DNA of 64,000 bases from Candidatus Omnitrophota bacterium (GCA_016235185.1 JACRLT010000004.1:35374-99373); one strand, 5' to 3'. Positions 35,059-43,201 are shown, counted from the stretch's first letter. Numbers and translations are program-made. The notes: generated by a model from the letters alone, not told the origin.

Positions 35059-36516
35059 TTAATTCAAAGCTAATGAATAGCCTATACTAGTCGTATAATT
35101 TCCGCCCCTGGACTCCGGGCGCATCTTAAGTTGATATTCGATCTTAAAATGCAGACTTTCTCCTTTTGGCCCGGATGACAAAAGCAAGGTCTCGCCCTCT
35201 TTTGCCGGAACAACGTCTTTAAGATAATAGCTAGGCTCATCAAGCGTTGCGACGTCTTTAACTTTAAGAGTAAAATCTTCCTCCGGGATCTTATCCATTT
35301 TTTCATTGACCATGGGCCCGGATACCTTTTGGATCACCTGATAAGGTTTTCCCATATTCGTCTCGACATAAACATCCACATCGGAAGTTTTAGGCCCTGA
35401 CCTGTAACTGACCTCCCCGAACTTCAAATTTACCCCCTCCTGCCCCTGGGAATAAACCACCATGTCAAAAAGCGGATCAATACTAAAATCCAGATCAATC
35501 GCCTGGAAAACTTCAGGGCCGCTTTGAGTTGCCCCTAACTTTTCAACTATGAAATTCAATCTTCCTTTATATAGGCCTGCTTTGACCAACCGAAAATCAG
35601 CGGCGGGCTTAAAAGTGACCACAAATTCATCGCCCGAACCTACGGCATCCGACGTATAAAGAAGCATCTTACTCGTAGCTGCCATTAAATCCGATTCTTG
35701 CGCGATCGTACCATTCTGGCCACCTGCTGCAGAAACCGAGACTTTTGACAGATCAAATTCATCGCCTTCGCTCGAAGACATAACACCGCCTTCCAGGCCG
35801 GTAAAGATACGGTAAGCAGCACCAAGCGGGCCGTGGATCTTTACAAATACTTGGGGATATTTTTTGAAGGCCAGCTCATCTTTAGCCCTCATCCCTTTTG
35901 AGCTTAAGCTTATCCGATTACTTCCGGTGCCTGTCGTAATCTCAACAACCGGCACGTTCCCTCCGCTTAACTCCGCATAAACTTGTATATTGACTACGAC
36001 TTGAGATTGCGTTGAATCTATGGGCGTTAAAATAAAAGCCATCTGCCCGTAATAAGAACCAGGGATCTGATCCGCCTGCGGGGTCAATGAATAGACTAAA
36101 CGAAAAGAATCACTCTCCCCTGCCACATTAGAAGTATACAAGATCGTATCAAAATCACTGACAGGCGCCTCCTCGCGATAAAGCAATGTCCCTTTGGAAT
36201 TTGAGTTGACCAAAGGATAGAATTTAAATTGTCCGTCAGGCAAGATCGTTCCATCATTCATAGTCAGAGGCTTTATAATTTGAGCTACGATGCGATACTG
36301 CTTTGCCAAGTCCGAAGTAACTCTTATAGTTATCTCTTTGGTTTGCTTAAAATCAGTGGGCAAAAGTCGTTGGAAACGCAGGTCAAAACCGCCATCGGAA
36401 GGAGAAGCGGTTAAATTAAATACAGCAAAAGCTGGTACAGTACCTAATAAAACAGATACGACCGGAAAGGCAAAAAGTAGAGTTAAAATAAAGGCTTTTT
36501 TTGCAGATAAAACCAT
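35059..36516 (-). CDS. Secreted multi-domain beta protein, probable tip or large fimbrial subunit
   Basis: The 485-residue protein has a signal peptide (about 8-31, ending VPAFA) and at least two related beta domains followed by a third. Each domain closes with a similar strand: GSYYGQMAFILTP, GLYKGRLNFIVEK and, at the C-terminus, GNYTTSIGYSLALN. The last matches the end of the 259-residue subunit downstream. Phrases such as YKPAADF-type and LYTSDAVGSGDEF recur between domains. It is the first gene after the operon promoter. A two-part adhesin at the fimbrial tip is a fair model but not shown. Confidence 0.6.
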   Translation of the reverse strand: MVLSAKKAFILTLLFAFPVVSVLLGTVPAFAVFNLTASPSDGGFDLRFQRLLPTDFKQTKEITIRVTSDLAKQYRIVAQIIKPLTMNDGTILPDGQFKFYPLVNSNSKGTLLYREEAPVSDFDTILYTSNVAGESDSFRLVYSLTPQADQIPGSYYGQMAFILTPIDSTQSQVVVNIQVYAELSGGNVPVVEITTGTGSNRISLSSKGMRAKDELAFKKYPQVFVKIHGPLGAAYRIFTGLEGGVMSSSEGDEFDLSKVSVSAAGGQNGTIAQESDLMAATSKMLLYTSDAVGSGDEFVVTFKPAADFRLVKAGLYKGRLNFIVEKLGATQSGPEVFQAIDLDFSIDPLFDMVVYSQGQEGVNLKFGEVSYRSGPKTSDVDVYVETNMGKPYQVIQKVSGPMVNEKMDKIPEEDFTLKVKDVATLDEPSYYLKDVVPAKEGETLLLSSGPKGESLHFKIEYQLKMRPESRGGNYTTSIGYSLALN

Positions 36517-36573
36517 ATTTCAATGCTTTTTATGGGAAAACTTAATACTTTTAAAAACTTTTTATTATGTTTT

Positions 36574-36601
36574 AGTTTACCTTAATGAGGTTTTTTGTCA
36601 A
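36574..36601 (-). promoter_or_regulatory. Promoter of the fimbria-like operon
   Basis: TTGACA (36596-36601, perfect -35) and TAAACT (36574-36579) are 16 bases apart on the minus strand, in the short A/T-rich gap after mtaB. The leader to the first subunit gene would be about 50 bases. No clear ribosome-binding site precedes that start. Confidence 0.65.
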
Positions 36602-36616
36602 GAGAATTCTTCATCA

Positions 36617-37873
36617 TTATCGCACATCATCACCAATCGCCAAACCCGCCTTAGAATCAACTATCTTGACCAACTTTACGGAATTATGCAGACTTTGAGC
36701 GCAAGCAACACCAACTTTTATATAATTCCGTGAATACCCCTGCCACAGCCCCCTGTCTTTTGCCTCAAACAAAACCTCGAGCTCCTTCCCCAAATACCCG
36801 CGTACATAACATCCAGAAAGCTCCTCTGCAAGAGATTTTGCGGACTTTAATCTAAAATCCAGTTCAACAGGGCTTACCCTGCCTTTTCGGCCATAAATAG
36901 CAGCACCCCTTCTTTCACTAAAAGAAAAAATGTGTGTTTGCAATGGGATTATCTCTTTAAGGAATTTTAAAGTATTTATAAAATTCTTTTCCTTTTCTTG
37001 GGGAAATCCTACGATAATATCGCAAGTAATAGAAAGCCCCTTGATAGCTGATTTGGCTTTACTTACGATTTGCATGTAGTCCGAGACATTTAACTTTTTA
37101 TTCATAGCGGCAAGCACCTCATCATCGCCGCTCTGGAAAGGTATATGCAGATGCGGACAGAGTTTCTTAGACTCTGCCATCTTTGCAATAAGCCTGTCTG
37201 AAACATCCGATGCCTCAATAGAACTAAGGCGTATCCTAAAACTTCCATCTATCTTCTCTATCCCTGAAATAACATCGACCAAGTCAAGCTTAGGCTCCAA
37301 GTCCTTCCCATAGGAACCCAGGCAGACTCCGGTTAACACAATCTCCTTATATCCATCTTTGACCAAAGAGCCGGCTTCTTTTAAAACAGATAACCGATCT
37401 TTACTCTTAGACGGTCCACGGACAAGCGGAACAATACAATAACTGCACCTGTTATTACAGCCGTCCTGGATCTTCAAAAATGCTCGCGTGCGCCCGCCAC
37501 TAGTGCGTTGTCGGCGATTCTGGCAACTTAAACTATCTGCGCCTATGGCAGATTCATAAAGACGGTCCTTTTGGCTATTTTCAAAAACCGCGTCAACACC
37601 ATCGATCTTTTCAATAGCAGCCCTGTCATAACCCGCATAACAGCCTGTAACAAGCACTTTTGAGCGGGGGTTCTGTCTTATGGCTGCGCGGATGGCATAG
37701 CGAGACTTCCTGTCTGCTTGACGGGTCACACAGCAAGTGTTGACAATGCAGATATCCGCGGAAGCATCGTTTCCCCCCTCAACCCAACCGTTGTGAAAAA
37801 ATACATCGCGCATATTTTGAGAATCGCACTGATTCACCTTACAACCCAGCGTCTTTACACAAAATGTTTTCAT
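36617..37873 (-). CDS. mtaB: tRNA t6A37 methylthiotransferase
   Basis: The start at 37873 makes an ATGA overlap with rsmE and gives 418 residues beginning MKTFCVKTLGCKVNQCDSQN, the N-terminal cluster-binding motif of methylthiotransferases. Further cluster cysteines lie in VNTCCVT and LVTGCYAG; the radical SAM motif is QDGCNNRCSYCIVP. MtaB turns t6A37 into ms2t6A in tRNA. tsaD, which makes t6A, is also in the window but not adjacent. MiaB and RimO are less likely by their motifs. Confidence 0.92.
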   Translation of the reverse strand: MKTFCVKTLGCKVNQCDSQNMRDVFFHNGWVEGGNDASADICIVNTCCVTRQADRKSRYAIRAAIRQNPRSKVLVTGCYAGYDRAAIEKIDGVDAVFENSQKDRLYESAIGADSLSCQNRRQRTSGGRTRAFLKIQDGCNNRCSYCIVPLVRGPSKSKDRLSVLKEAGSLVKDGYKEIVLTGVCLGSYGKDLEPKLDLVDVISGIEKIDGSFRIRLSSIEASDVSDRLIAKMAESKKLCPHLHIPFQSGDDEVLAAMNKKLNVSDYMQIVSKAKSAIKGLSITCDIIVGFPQEKEKNFINTLKFLKEIIPLQTHIFSFSERRGAAIYGRKGRVSPVELDFRLKSAKSLAEELSGCYVRGYLGKELEVLFEAKDRGLWQGYSRNYIKVGVACAQSLHNSVKLVKIVDSKAGLAIGDDVR

Positions 37874-38604
37874 AATCCAAGATACAGCCTTAAAAAACTC
37901 ACTGCGCATACAGCCGCGGTGTCCACCCTTAAAACAGATTCGCCCAGGCTTATGCCCCTGCAATTTGCGCCTATGGCCTGCGTAATTTCTTGTGGAGTAA
38001 AATCTCCCTCGGGCCCGATCATAATAAGGACCTTCCTGCCAATAAAGTTTTTCAGCGCATCTTTGATACTCATGGGTTTTTGGGACAAATTAGGCAGAAG
38101 GCCCAGATCATAAGCGCCTACTCGCGGCAAAAATGAGCTAAAATCTTGAGCTTCTTTCAATTCAGGCAAAAATAAAACCCCGCTCTGTTTTGCCGCTGAA
38201 ATAACGATCCTCTCCAACCTGCCGCGCTTCTTGTCAAAGGCTTCTTTCTTTACCAGGGTGCGCTCCGTTATCAGCGGGATGATCTCGTCTACACCTAACT
38301 GGGCACACTTATCAACTATGTCTTCAAAATGCGTATTCTTTGGCACGGCGCACGCAAGAGAGATCAAGACTTTCTGCTCTTCCCGTCGTACCCTTTTTAA
38401 CTCTTTTTTTATTTTTAAAGAAACTGCCGTTTTGGAGATCCGAGACACTTGCGCAATATATGACCCGCCATCCCCGTCGCTAATAAGTACATCTTCCCCT
38501 GCCGGAATACGCAGGACACGCCCTAGATGATGGACATCTGTCGCGCCGGTTATTTCAACACAAGTGCCAACGATATATTTTTTTTCAACGAAAAACCTGT
38601 TCAT
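37870..38604 (-). CDS. rsmE: 16S rRNA (uracil1498-N3)-methyltransferase
   Basis: The 244-residue SPOUT protein starts MNRFFVEKKYIVG and has HHLGRVLRIPAGED, EIIPLITERTLVKK, MIGPEGDFTPQE and the knot motif ISLGESVLRVDTAA. It methylates U1498 of 16S rRNA. It overlaps mtaB by 4 bases, a frequent pairing. Confidence 0.95.
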   Translation of the reverse strand: MNRFFVEKKYIVGTCVEITGATDVHHLGRVLRIPAGEDVLISDGDGGSYIAQVSRISKTAVSLKIKKELKRVRREEQKVLISLACAVPKNTHFEDIVDKCAQLGVDEIIPLITERTLVKKEAFDKKRGRLERIVISAAKQSGVLFLPELKEAQDFSSFLPRVGAYDLGLLPNLSQKPMSIKDALKNFIGRKVLIMIGPEGDFTPQEITQAIGANCRGISLGESVLRVDTAAVCAVSFLRLYLGL

Positions 38605-38617
38605 TATAGATAGCCTT

Positions 38618-39277
38618 TCATTTCATGCTGATAAGAATAAGATTTATGCCCAATAAACAGATCACGAGGCCGCAAAATAGCCTGACAATTCGCATTATCT
38701 TCTCGTGCCTGCTCAAAATATTTGCAACCCATCCGGCCGTTACAGACAAAATAATAAGGGGGCTGACAACTGTGCCCAGGCCAAACGCCGTCATGTATGC
38801 CGCACCTTTTATCCACGTATCCGAGATCAATGCAATATAACCCAAAACAGCCAATAGCGGCACGCACGGGGAAAAAGAAACAATAAGGCCGAAAATAACC
38901 ACATTCTTTATACCCTTTGGCTCCATATAACGGTGAACAAACGCATTGCACTTTTTCGCAATAACGGTTTTTTCACTCATTAGGATGGCGCCCAATATCA
39001 AAAGAAAAACACCGAATATAAAGTAAATGATATCAAGCGCGAAACTTTCAAAAAAACGATGTAGTATCCATTCACCGAACAACCCCACGAGTATCCCGAA
39101 AACAAGATAGACAAAAACCCGTGTAGCAGAAAAAATAATGTACGTCACCAATCCATTCGGCCCGTTTTCTTTTGCTGCCGCAATATAAGAGACCAGGAGC
39201 GGCCCGCAACTTAAAAGACACGGGCCGTAACCCAAAAAAAGCCCGGTTAAGAAAAAGCTCCACATGGGCCTTAGCAT
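38618..39277 (-). CDS. CcdA/DsbD-type transmembrane thiol electron carrier
   Basis: The 219-residue protein has six membrane segments. Conserved prolines and cysteines of the CcdA/DsbD transmembrane family are present: GYGPCLLSCGP (C20, C24) in the first segment and SFSPCVPLL (C138) in the fourth. Such proteins carry electrons from cytoplasmic thioredoxin across the membrane. It directly follows the Memo-AMMECR1 gene, 4 bases away, so it may serve that system. A metal exporter in the related UreH-like branch is an alternative. Confidence 0.75.
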   Translation of the reverse strand: MLRPMWSFFLTGLFLGYGPCLLSCGPLLVSYIAAAKENGPNGLVTYIIFSATRVFVYLVFGILVGLFGEWILHRFFESFALDIIYFIFGVFLLILGAILMSEKTVIAKKCNAFVHRYMEPKGIKNVVIFGLIVSFSPCVPLLAVLGYIALISDTWIKGAAYMTAFGLGTVVSPLIILSVTAGWVANILSRHEKIMRIVRLFCGLVICLLGINLILISMK

Positions 39278-39280
39278 AGC

Positions 39281-40831
39281 CTACTCCCCGTCTTCTGAAA
39301 AGATCTCCGCCTGGAAGGTATAGATCTTTGTCGCGGCATCCTTAAAACAATCCCACGGTAGCCCGGCTTTCTGGGAACACAGTTGGCCCAGGAAAGTCTC
39401 CAAGTCCCAGCCGGTCTCCGTTGCCACTTGAGGAAGGAAAACGCCGGAAGAAAAACCTTTTCTAATGATCACACCGTCCGTGCCAAGCCGAATTTTTCGC
39501 CAGTCATCGATAAGATTGGGTTCACTTAAAACGGATACTTCTATTACGATATCTTTCAACTCATCCGGCGCAACAGGTGAAAATCTGTAATCATGCGTAC
39601 TTGATTCAATGCTCATTTGCGAGACAACCTGATAAAGCGGCCCCTCTGAAGTAAATTGGCCTATACAACCTCTTAGCTCGCCGTTCTTGCGCAAGGTAAC
39701 AAAAGCGCCGCGATGCGCGTTCATGGCAGCCCAACCCTCCTTAAAAACCGGCACTGGCTTATTCAAGACATGCCCCTCGATCGTCTTTCTTGCTATTTCA
39801 AGTAAACGCTTCTGCTCGTCTTTTGTAAACATGCCTCCACCTCTCGTAATAAGGACGCTTGCGTAACCTACAACCTTGTCCTTGCCTCCGGCGGTATCGC
39901 CGGAATTGGCATATTTCAATACCTCTACACGCCTTGCATTTTTAAGCCGCGCAAATTCAAGCCCTGCTACAACAGGACGGATACCGCACACATTCCATCC
40001 TGTGCCGGCTGCAGCATCCCATAATCCCTTTGAGTCAAAATCCTTTATATACTCAATGGTTTTTTTGTCGTAGACGATGGCCTCTCCGTAAGGCTTGTAA
40101 TGCGACAGGTCCGTACTTACGACAACAAGGATAGGCCTGCCTTCGGTGATGCGGGACAGATGCCGGGTCAAAACAACACAATCCTCATATGACATACTTC
40201 CTAACAGAACAGGAAGGATCTTAAATCCCGGTTTTAAAACTTCCTGCAAAAATGGAAGCTCTACTTCCAGGGAATGCTCATTTTCAAAATATTTAGGTTC
40301 AAAGGCCAACAATTTCGGGTCCGAAACCAGCAATTCCGACGCCAATTGCTTGTCTACCTCAAGATCGCCCAGAGGCGTTCGGAAAAAACCATCCTTGTAA
40401 ACAGAAACCCCTTCGAAAGAAAAATAATGGGACGCAGCCAAAATGATTACGGCATCATATGCCTTGCCTGCAAGCGCTGCATATCCATATGCAGCAACCG
40501 GGCCGGAATAGATATAGCCTGCATGAGGCGCTATAAGGACAACCGGATCGCCTACAATAGGCACGCTCTTGGCCTGGCGTATGTATTTTTGGATCATTGC
40601 GGATAATTCTGACTTTTCTGCAGGATAGAAAGAGCCCGCCACATTGGGCTCCTGAACGTTAGAAGCAAAACAATTCATGGATAAAGCAGCGATTGATAAC
40701 AAAAACCAAATACCAAATTTCAAATGACAAATGAATCTCCAATTTCCAATATCCAATAAATTTGACATTAAACCATTGAGGATTAATTTGGATTTTGCCA
40801 TTTGCATTTTGGATTTATTTCCAGATGCCAT
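39281..40831 (-). CDS. Fused AmmeMemoRadiSam proteins B (Memo) and A (AMMECR1), probably exported
   Basis: The start at 40831 has GGAG 9 bases upstream and overlaps the radical SAM gene by 17 bases; the frame is open to 40873. Residues about 40-55 (GIWFLLSIAALSMN) look like a signal sequence and are partly encoded by a repeat element. Residues about 58-330 are the Memo domain (GSFYPAEKSEL, APHAGYIYSGPVAAYGY, VSTDLSHYKPYG). The C-terminal part is AMMECR1 (KNGELRGCIGQF). The three-part AmmeMemoRadiSam system is widespread but its function is not established. Confidence 0.88.
   Translation of the reverse strand: MASGNKSKMQMAKSKLILNGLMSNLLDIGNWRFICHLKFGIWFLLSIAALSMNCFASNVQEPNVAGSFYPAEKSELSAMIQKYIRQAKSVPIVGDPVVLIAPHAGYIYSGPVAAYGYAALAGKAYDAVIILAASHYFSFEGVSVYKDGFFRTPLGDLEVDKQLASELLVSDPKLLAFEPKYFENEHSLEVELPFLQEVLKPGFKILPVLLGSMSYEDCVVLTRHLSRITEGRPILVVVSTDLSHYKPYGEAIVYDKKTIEYIKDFDSKGLWDAAAGTGWNVCGIRPVVAGLEFARLKNARRVEVLKYANSGDTAGGKDKVVGYASVLITRGGGMFTKDEQKRLLEIARKTIEGHVLNKPVPVFKEGWAAMNAHRGAFVTLRKNGELRGCIGQFTSEGPLYQVVSQMSIESSTHDYRFSPVAPDELKDIVIEVSVLSEPNLIDDWRKIRLGTDGVIIRKGFSSGVFLPQVATETGWDLETFLGQLCSQKAGLPWDCFKDAATKIYTFQAEIFSEDGE
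40706..40816 (-). repeat. CCAAAT/ATTTGG-type bipartite repeat forming the start of the Memo protein
   Basis: On the minus strand, CCAAAATGCAAATGGC-type units lead to a short linker and then ATTGGAAATTGGAGATTC and CATTTGAAATTTGG units. The two halves are inverted with respect to each other. The element starts at the stop codon of the radical SAM gene and supplies codons about 5-45 of the Memo-AMMECR1 protein. Confidence 0.75.
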
Positions 40832-41906
40832 CGATCTTTTCTCCACAGAATCTGCATGTGCCATCAATAACATTATTTGCAGTGATCACATACCCCGCCC
40901 TCTCAATAATTAGCTTGCCGCATTTCGGGCAATACGTATTTTCCGAATCTGTATGGGAGATATTACCCAAATAAACGTATCTTAAGCCCGCCTCTTGAGC
41001 TATCTTTTTGGCCATCTGCAGCGTCTGGACCGGCGTAGGAGAAAGATTCATGAGTTTATAGTGAGGCGTGAAACGAGAAAAATGTATGGGTGTATTCGGC
41101 CCAAGATTATCGTGTATCCATAAACACATCTTCCTGATCTCTGCCGGGTCGTCGTTTAAACCCGGCAAGATAAGATTGGTTATCTCCGTCCATACCCCCT
41201 CTTCTTTCAATATCTTCAAAGTTCGAAGGACATCATCTACGTTCCCCAGGGTCATCTCGGAATAAAACCTGTTATTGAAACCTTTGAGATCGATATTGGC
41301 CGCATCTAAATAAGGGCAGAGCCGGCGCAACGGTTCCTCGTTAATGAACCCGGCAGAATGCATGACATTTTTTATTCCGGCAGCGCGGGCGAGCTTTGCA
41401 ATATCGAACATGTATTCATAATAAACCGTCGGTTCTGTGTAAGTATACGCTATGACCGGCGAGCCGCTTTCTTTGACTTTTTTAATGACCTCTTCGGGTG
41501 AGAGGCTGATAGGCACCACATCTTCGGGCGATGCCTGGGATATCTGCCAATTCTGGCAAAACTTGCATCTCAAGTTACAGCCGACAGTCGCTAAAGAAAA
41601 TGCGGTAGAGCCCGGCAGGACATGAAAAAGCGGCTTTTTTTCGATAGGATCGATATGGAGTGAGCACGGCTTTGCATAAACCAGGGAATAAAGGGTGCCG
41701 CCCCTATTTTCTCTGACTCCGCAAAAACCTCGTTTTCCGTCGGGAATAACACAACGGCGGGGACACAGAACGCAATTTACGATCTTGTCGTCAAGCTTAA
41801 AATAGAAGCTCGCTTCGTGAAGGACTTCACTTGAGAAAACAAAAGGCAGGAAACCGCAAAACGTGACAACACAGACAAGGATCAAAAACAGGCCGTATCT
41901 TTTCAT
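40815..41906 (-). CDS. AmmeMemoRadiSam system radical SAM enzyme with an N-terminal signal or anchor sequence
   Basis: The 363-residue protein has a hydrophobic N-terminus (about 5-26, LFLILVCVVTFCGFLPFVFS), a cysteine-rich segment (CVLCPRRCVIPDGKRGFCG), the radical SAM motif at C110, C114 and C117 (VGCNLRCKFCQNWQ), and a C-terminal zinc ribbon (YCPKCG and CRFCGEK). The core is the AmmeMemoRadiSam radical SAM enzyme, related to pyruvate formate-lyase activators. A membrane or export signal is odd for an enzyme that needs reduced clusters. It is followed by Memo-AMMECR1 and the CcdA-like gene. Confidence 0.9.
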   Translation of the reverse strand: MKRYGLFLILVCVVTFCGFLPFVFSSEVLHEASFYFKLDDKIVNCVLCPRRCVIPDGKRGFCGVRENRGGTLYSLVYAKPCSLHIDPIEKKPLFHVLPGSTAFSLATVGCNLRCKFCQNWQISQASPEDVVPISLSPEEVIKKVKESGSPVIAYTYTEPTVYYEYMFDIAKLARAAGIKNVMHSAGFINEEPLRRLCPYLDAANIDLKGFNNRFYSEMTLGNVDDVLRTLKILKEEGVWTEITNLILPGLNDDPAEIRKMCLWIHDNLGPNTPIHFSRFTPHYKLMNLSPTPVQTLQMAKKIAQEAGLRYVYLGNISHTDSENTYCPKCGKLIIERAGYVITANNVIDGTCRFCGEKIDGIWK

Positions 41907-41995
41907 TTGCCGATGTGTTAAGTACGAACTTACATTAGAGTGGTGGCGCCGCTTCTCGCTATGGCCCTTATCGGGCCATTACGCTCGCCGCGGCA

Positions 41996-42032
41996 TCCAC
42001 CAAAATTTTATTTGTCAGAAAATTTTGGTGGA
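41996..42032. repeat. 14-base inverted repeat overlapping the tRNA-Ala 3' end
   Basis: TCCACCAAAATTTT (41996-42009) and its exact complement (42019-42032) surround a 9-base loop. The right arm includes the CCA end and part of the acceptor stem of tRNA-Ala. In the transcript this hairpin could end transcription or mark 3' processing. Confidence 0.85.
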
Positions 42033-42101
42033 GCAGATGGGATTCGAACCCACGACCCCCACGTTGCGAACGTGATGCTCTCCCAGCTGAGCTACTGCCC
42101 C
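42026..42101 (-). tRNA. tRNA-Ala(CGC)
   Basis: A 76-base cloverleaf with encoded CCA: acceptor GGGGCAG/CTGCTCC (one G-T pair), D arm GCTCAGCTGGGAGAGC, anticodon loop TTCGCAA giving anticodon CGC (codon GCG), T arm with GGTTCGAATCC. It lies after the last pilin-like gene in reading order; its 5' end abuts a repeat end and its 3' end lies in a palindrome. Confidence 0.96.
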
Positions 42102-42176
42102 TTAATTTTGCCTCTCTCTTAGTTAGAAAATTGATCCCGAGTCACTCTCACATTTGGTGGGTGACGAGGGATAAAA
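42100..42176 (-). repeat. Shorter copy E of the SD-bearing element, abutting tRNA-Ala
   Basis: On the minus strand a hairpin (ATCCCTCGTCAC with GTGACTCGGGAT) is followed by CAATTTTC, a purine-rich spacer and GGCAAAATTAAGG. This matches the right part of copies A to D, but here the final GGGG is the first four bases of the tRNA instead of a ribosome-binding site. Confidence 0.7.
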
Positions 42177-42182
42177 TTAACG

Positions 42183-42737
42183 TCAATTCGTAGAATAACC
42201 TCGATACAAAGCGCTGGAATTTATCCAAATCTCCGGATTGGTATAACTCGTGGCTGATCCTGGATCTCTCTTTAAGCGGATAGAAAAAGTAGAAGCTCCA
42301 TTAACGGGTGAAGCTATACTGAAATCAATGACCTTGTCCGACAATATTTGATAGCTTGCGCTAAGGGTGCGCCTGTAGTTAAGTGCATTCAATGCGCTTT
42401 GAAACCTGTACTCAACAGCCGTATCGCCGCCATCGCGCATGCCGTTATTGTTTGAATCATAAAATATCTGATAAAGCATGTTACCGGGACCGCCTGCAAG
42501 ATTATAAGGAGATTGACCCGTTGCAACTGCCCCAACGCCCCTATTGATATCTTTTGTCACCATCGCCATGATAGGAGCTGCTTCATCCAATATCTGGGTC
42601 TCAAAATCAGTTGAGGAAAAAATGCGCCTCAAACCCAGCTCCATGGATAGCCCGGTCATGATAATAGCGCTCACCAGGACAATGGCCAAAATTAGCTCAA
42701 TTAGCGTTACCGCATGATCATTAAATCGAAGGATCAC
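42183..42737 (-). CDS. Minor pseudopilin, GspJ-like
   Basis: The 184-residue protein has a short leader and prepilin-type segment (HAVTLIELILAIVLVSAII). The residue before the cleavage site is Ala rather than Gly; the Glu at mature position 5 is kept. The C-terminal part (FSIRLKRDPGSATSYTNPE) is typical of GspJ/PulJ-like tip proteins. It overlaps the GspI-like gene by 17 bases and is the last protein gene of the pilus operon. Confidence 0.8.
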   Translation of the reverse strand: MILRFNDHAVTLIELILAIVLVSAIIMTGLSMELGLRRIFSSTDFETQILDEAAPIMAMVTKDINRGVGAVATGQSPYNLAGGPGNMLYQIFYDSNNNGMRDGGDTAVEYRFQSALNALNYRRTLSASYQILSDKVIDFSIASPVNGASTFSIRLKRDPGSATSYTNPEIWINSSALYRGYSTN

Positions 42738-43080
42738 TCCACCTCACACGTACTGTCACTGTTCTGTAAGAGTCTACTGCCGGGCCCTGAACTACACGGC
42801 AGTCGACAGTATAACCTGGATAGGTTGTCGAAGCGCATGCGCGCCACGTTCCGTCCGCAGGGAACAACGGATAGGATGCGTTATCCCACCTATCTGCCCT
42901 GATATGCTGCCTGTTCTTTTCAATCTCTGCCCTTGCAACTTCCATGGCCCCGAGTCTTCTCTTGGACCTTACAACCATGTACCTGGCCGAAACAAAAACG
43001 CTAAAAAGCCCTGCTGCTAAAAGGGCTAAGATGACCAGAGAAACCATTACCTCTACAAGGGTAAACCCCTTCTTTTTCAT
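42721..43080 (-). CDS. Minor pseudopilin, GspI/PilV-like
   Basis: The 119-residue protein starts MKKKGFTLVEVMVSLVILAL, a standard prepilin peptidase site with Gly before Phe and Glu at mature position 5. Its small size, RSKRRLGAMEVARAEIEKNR helix and position before the GspJ-like gene suggest GspI/PilV. Minor pseudopilins cap and prime the fibre. Confidence 0.8.
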   Translation of the reverse strand: MKKKGFTLVEVMVSLVILALLAAGLFSVFVSARYMVVRSKRRLGAMEVARAEIEKNRQHIRADRWDNASYPLFPADGTWRACASTTYPGYTVDCRVVQGPAVDSYRTVTVRVRWSDPSI

Positions 43081-43102
43081 CTAACATACCTTAAATGACG
43101 AC

Positions 43103-43196
43103 ATAACTTACGGAGCTTTTTGCGACGTAAGTTATTTGTCGAAATTTATCCCGTGGCTGTTTTTAGCCATCGGGATCTGTTTAGGTAATTTTCCTT
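43103..43196. repeat. Second copy of the 6913-type element, with a flanking hairpin
   Basis: On the minus strand, GATCCCGATGGCTAAAAAC and the following AGCCACGGGAT repeat the 6918-6946 sequence almost exactly, with shared flanks AAAATTACCTA and AATTTCGAC. A separate hairpin (43103-43135, ATAACTTACG and its complement) follows. The element fills the 121-base gap between the third prepilin and the GspI-like gene. Confidence 0.75.
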
Positions 43197-43201
43197 GTTG
43201 A

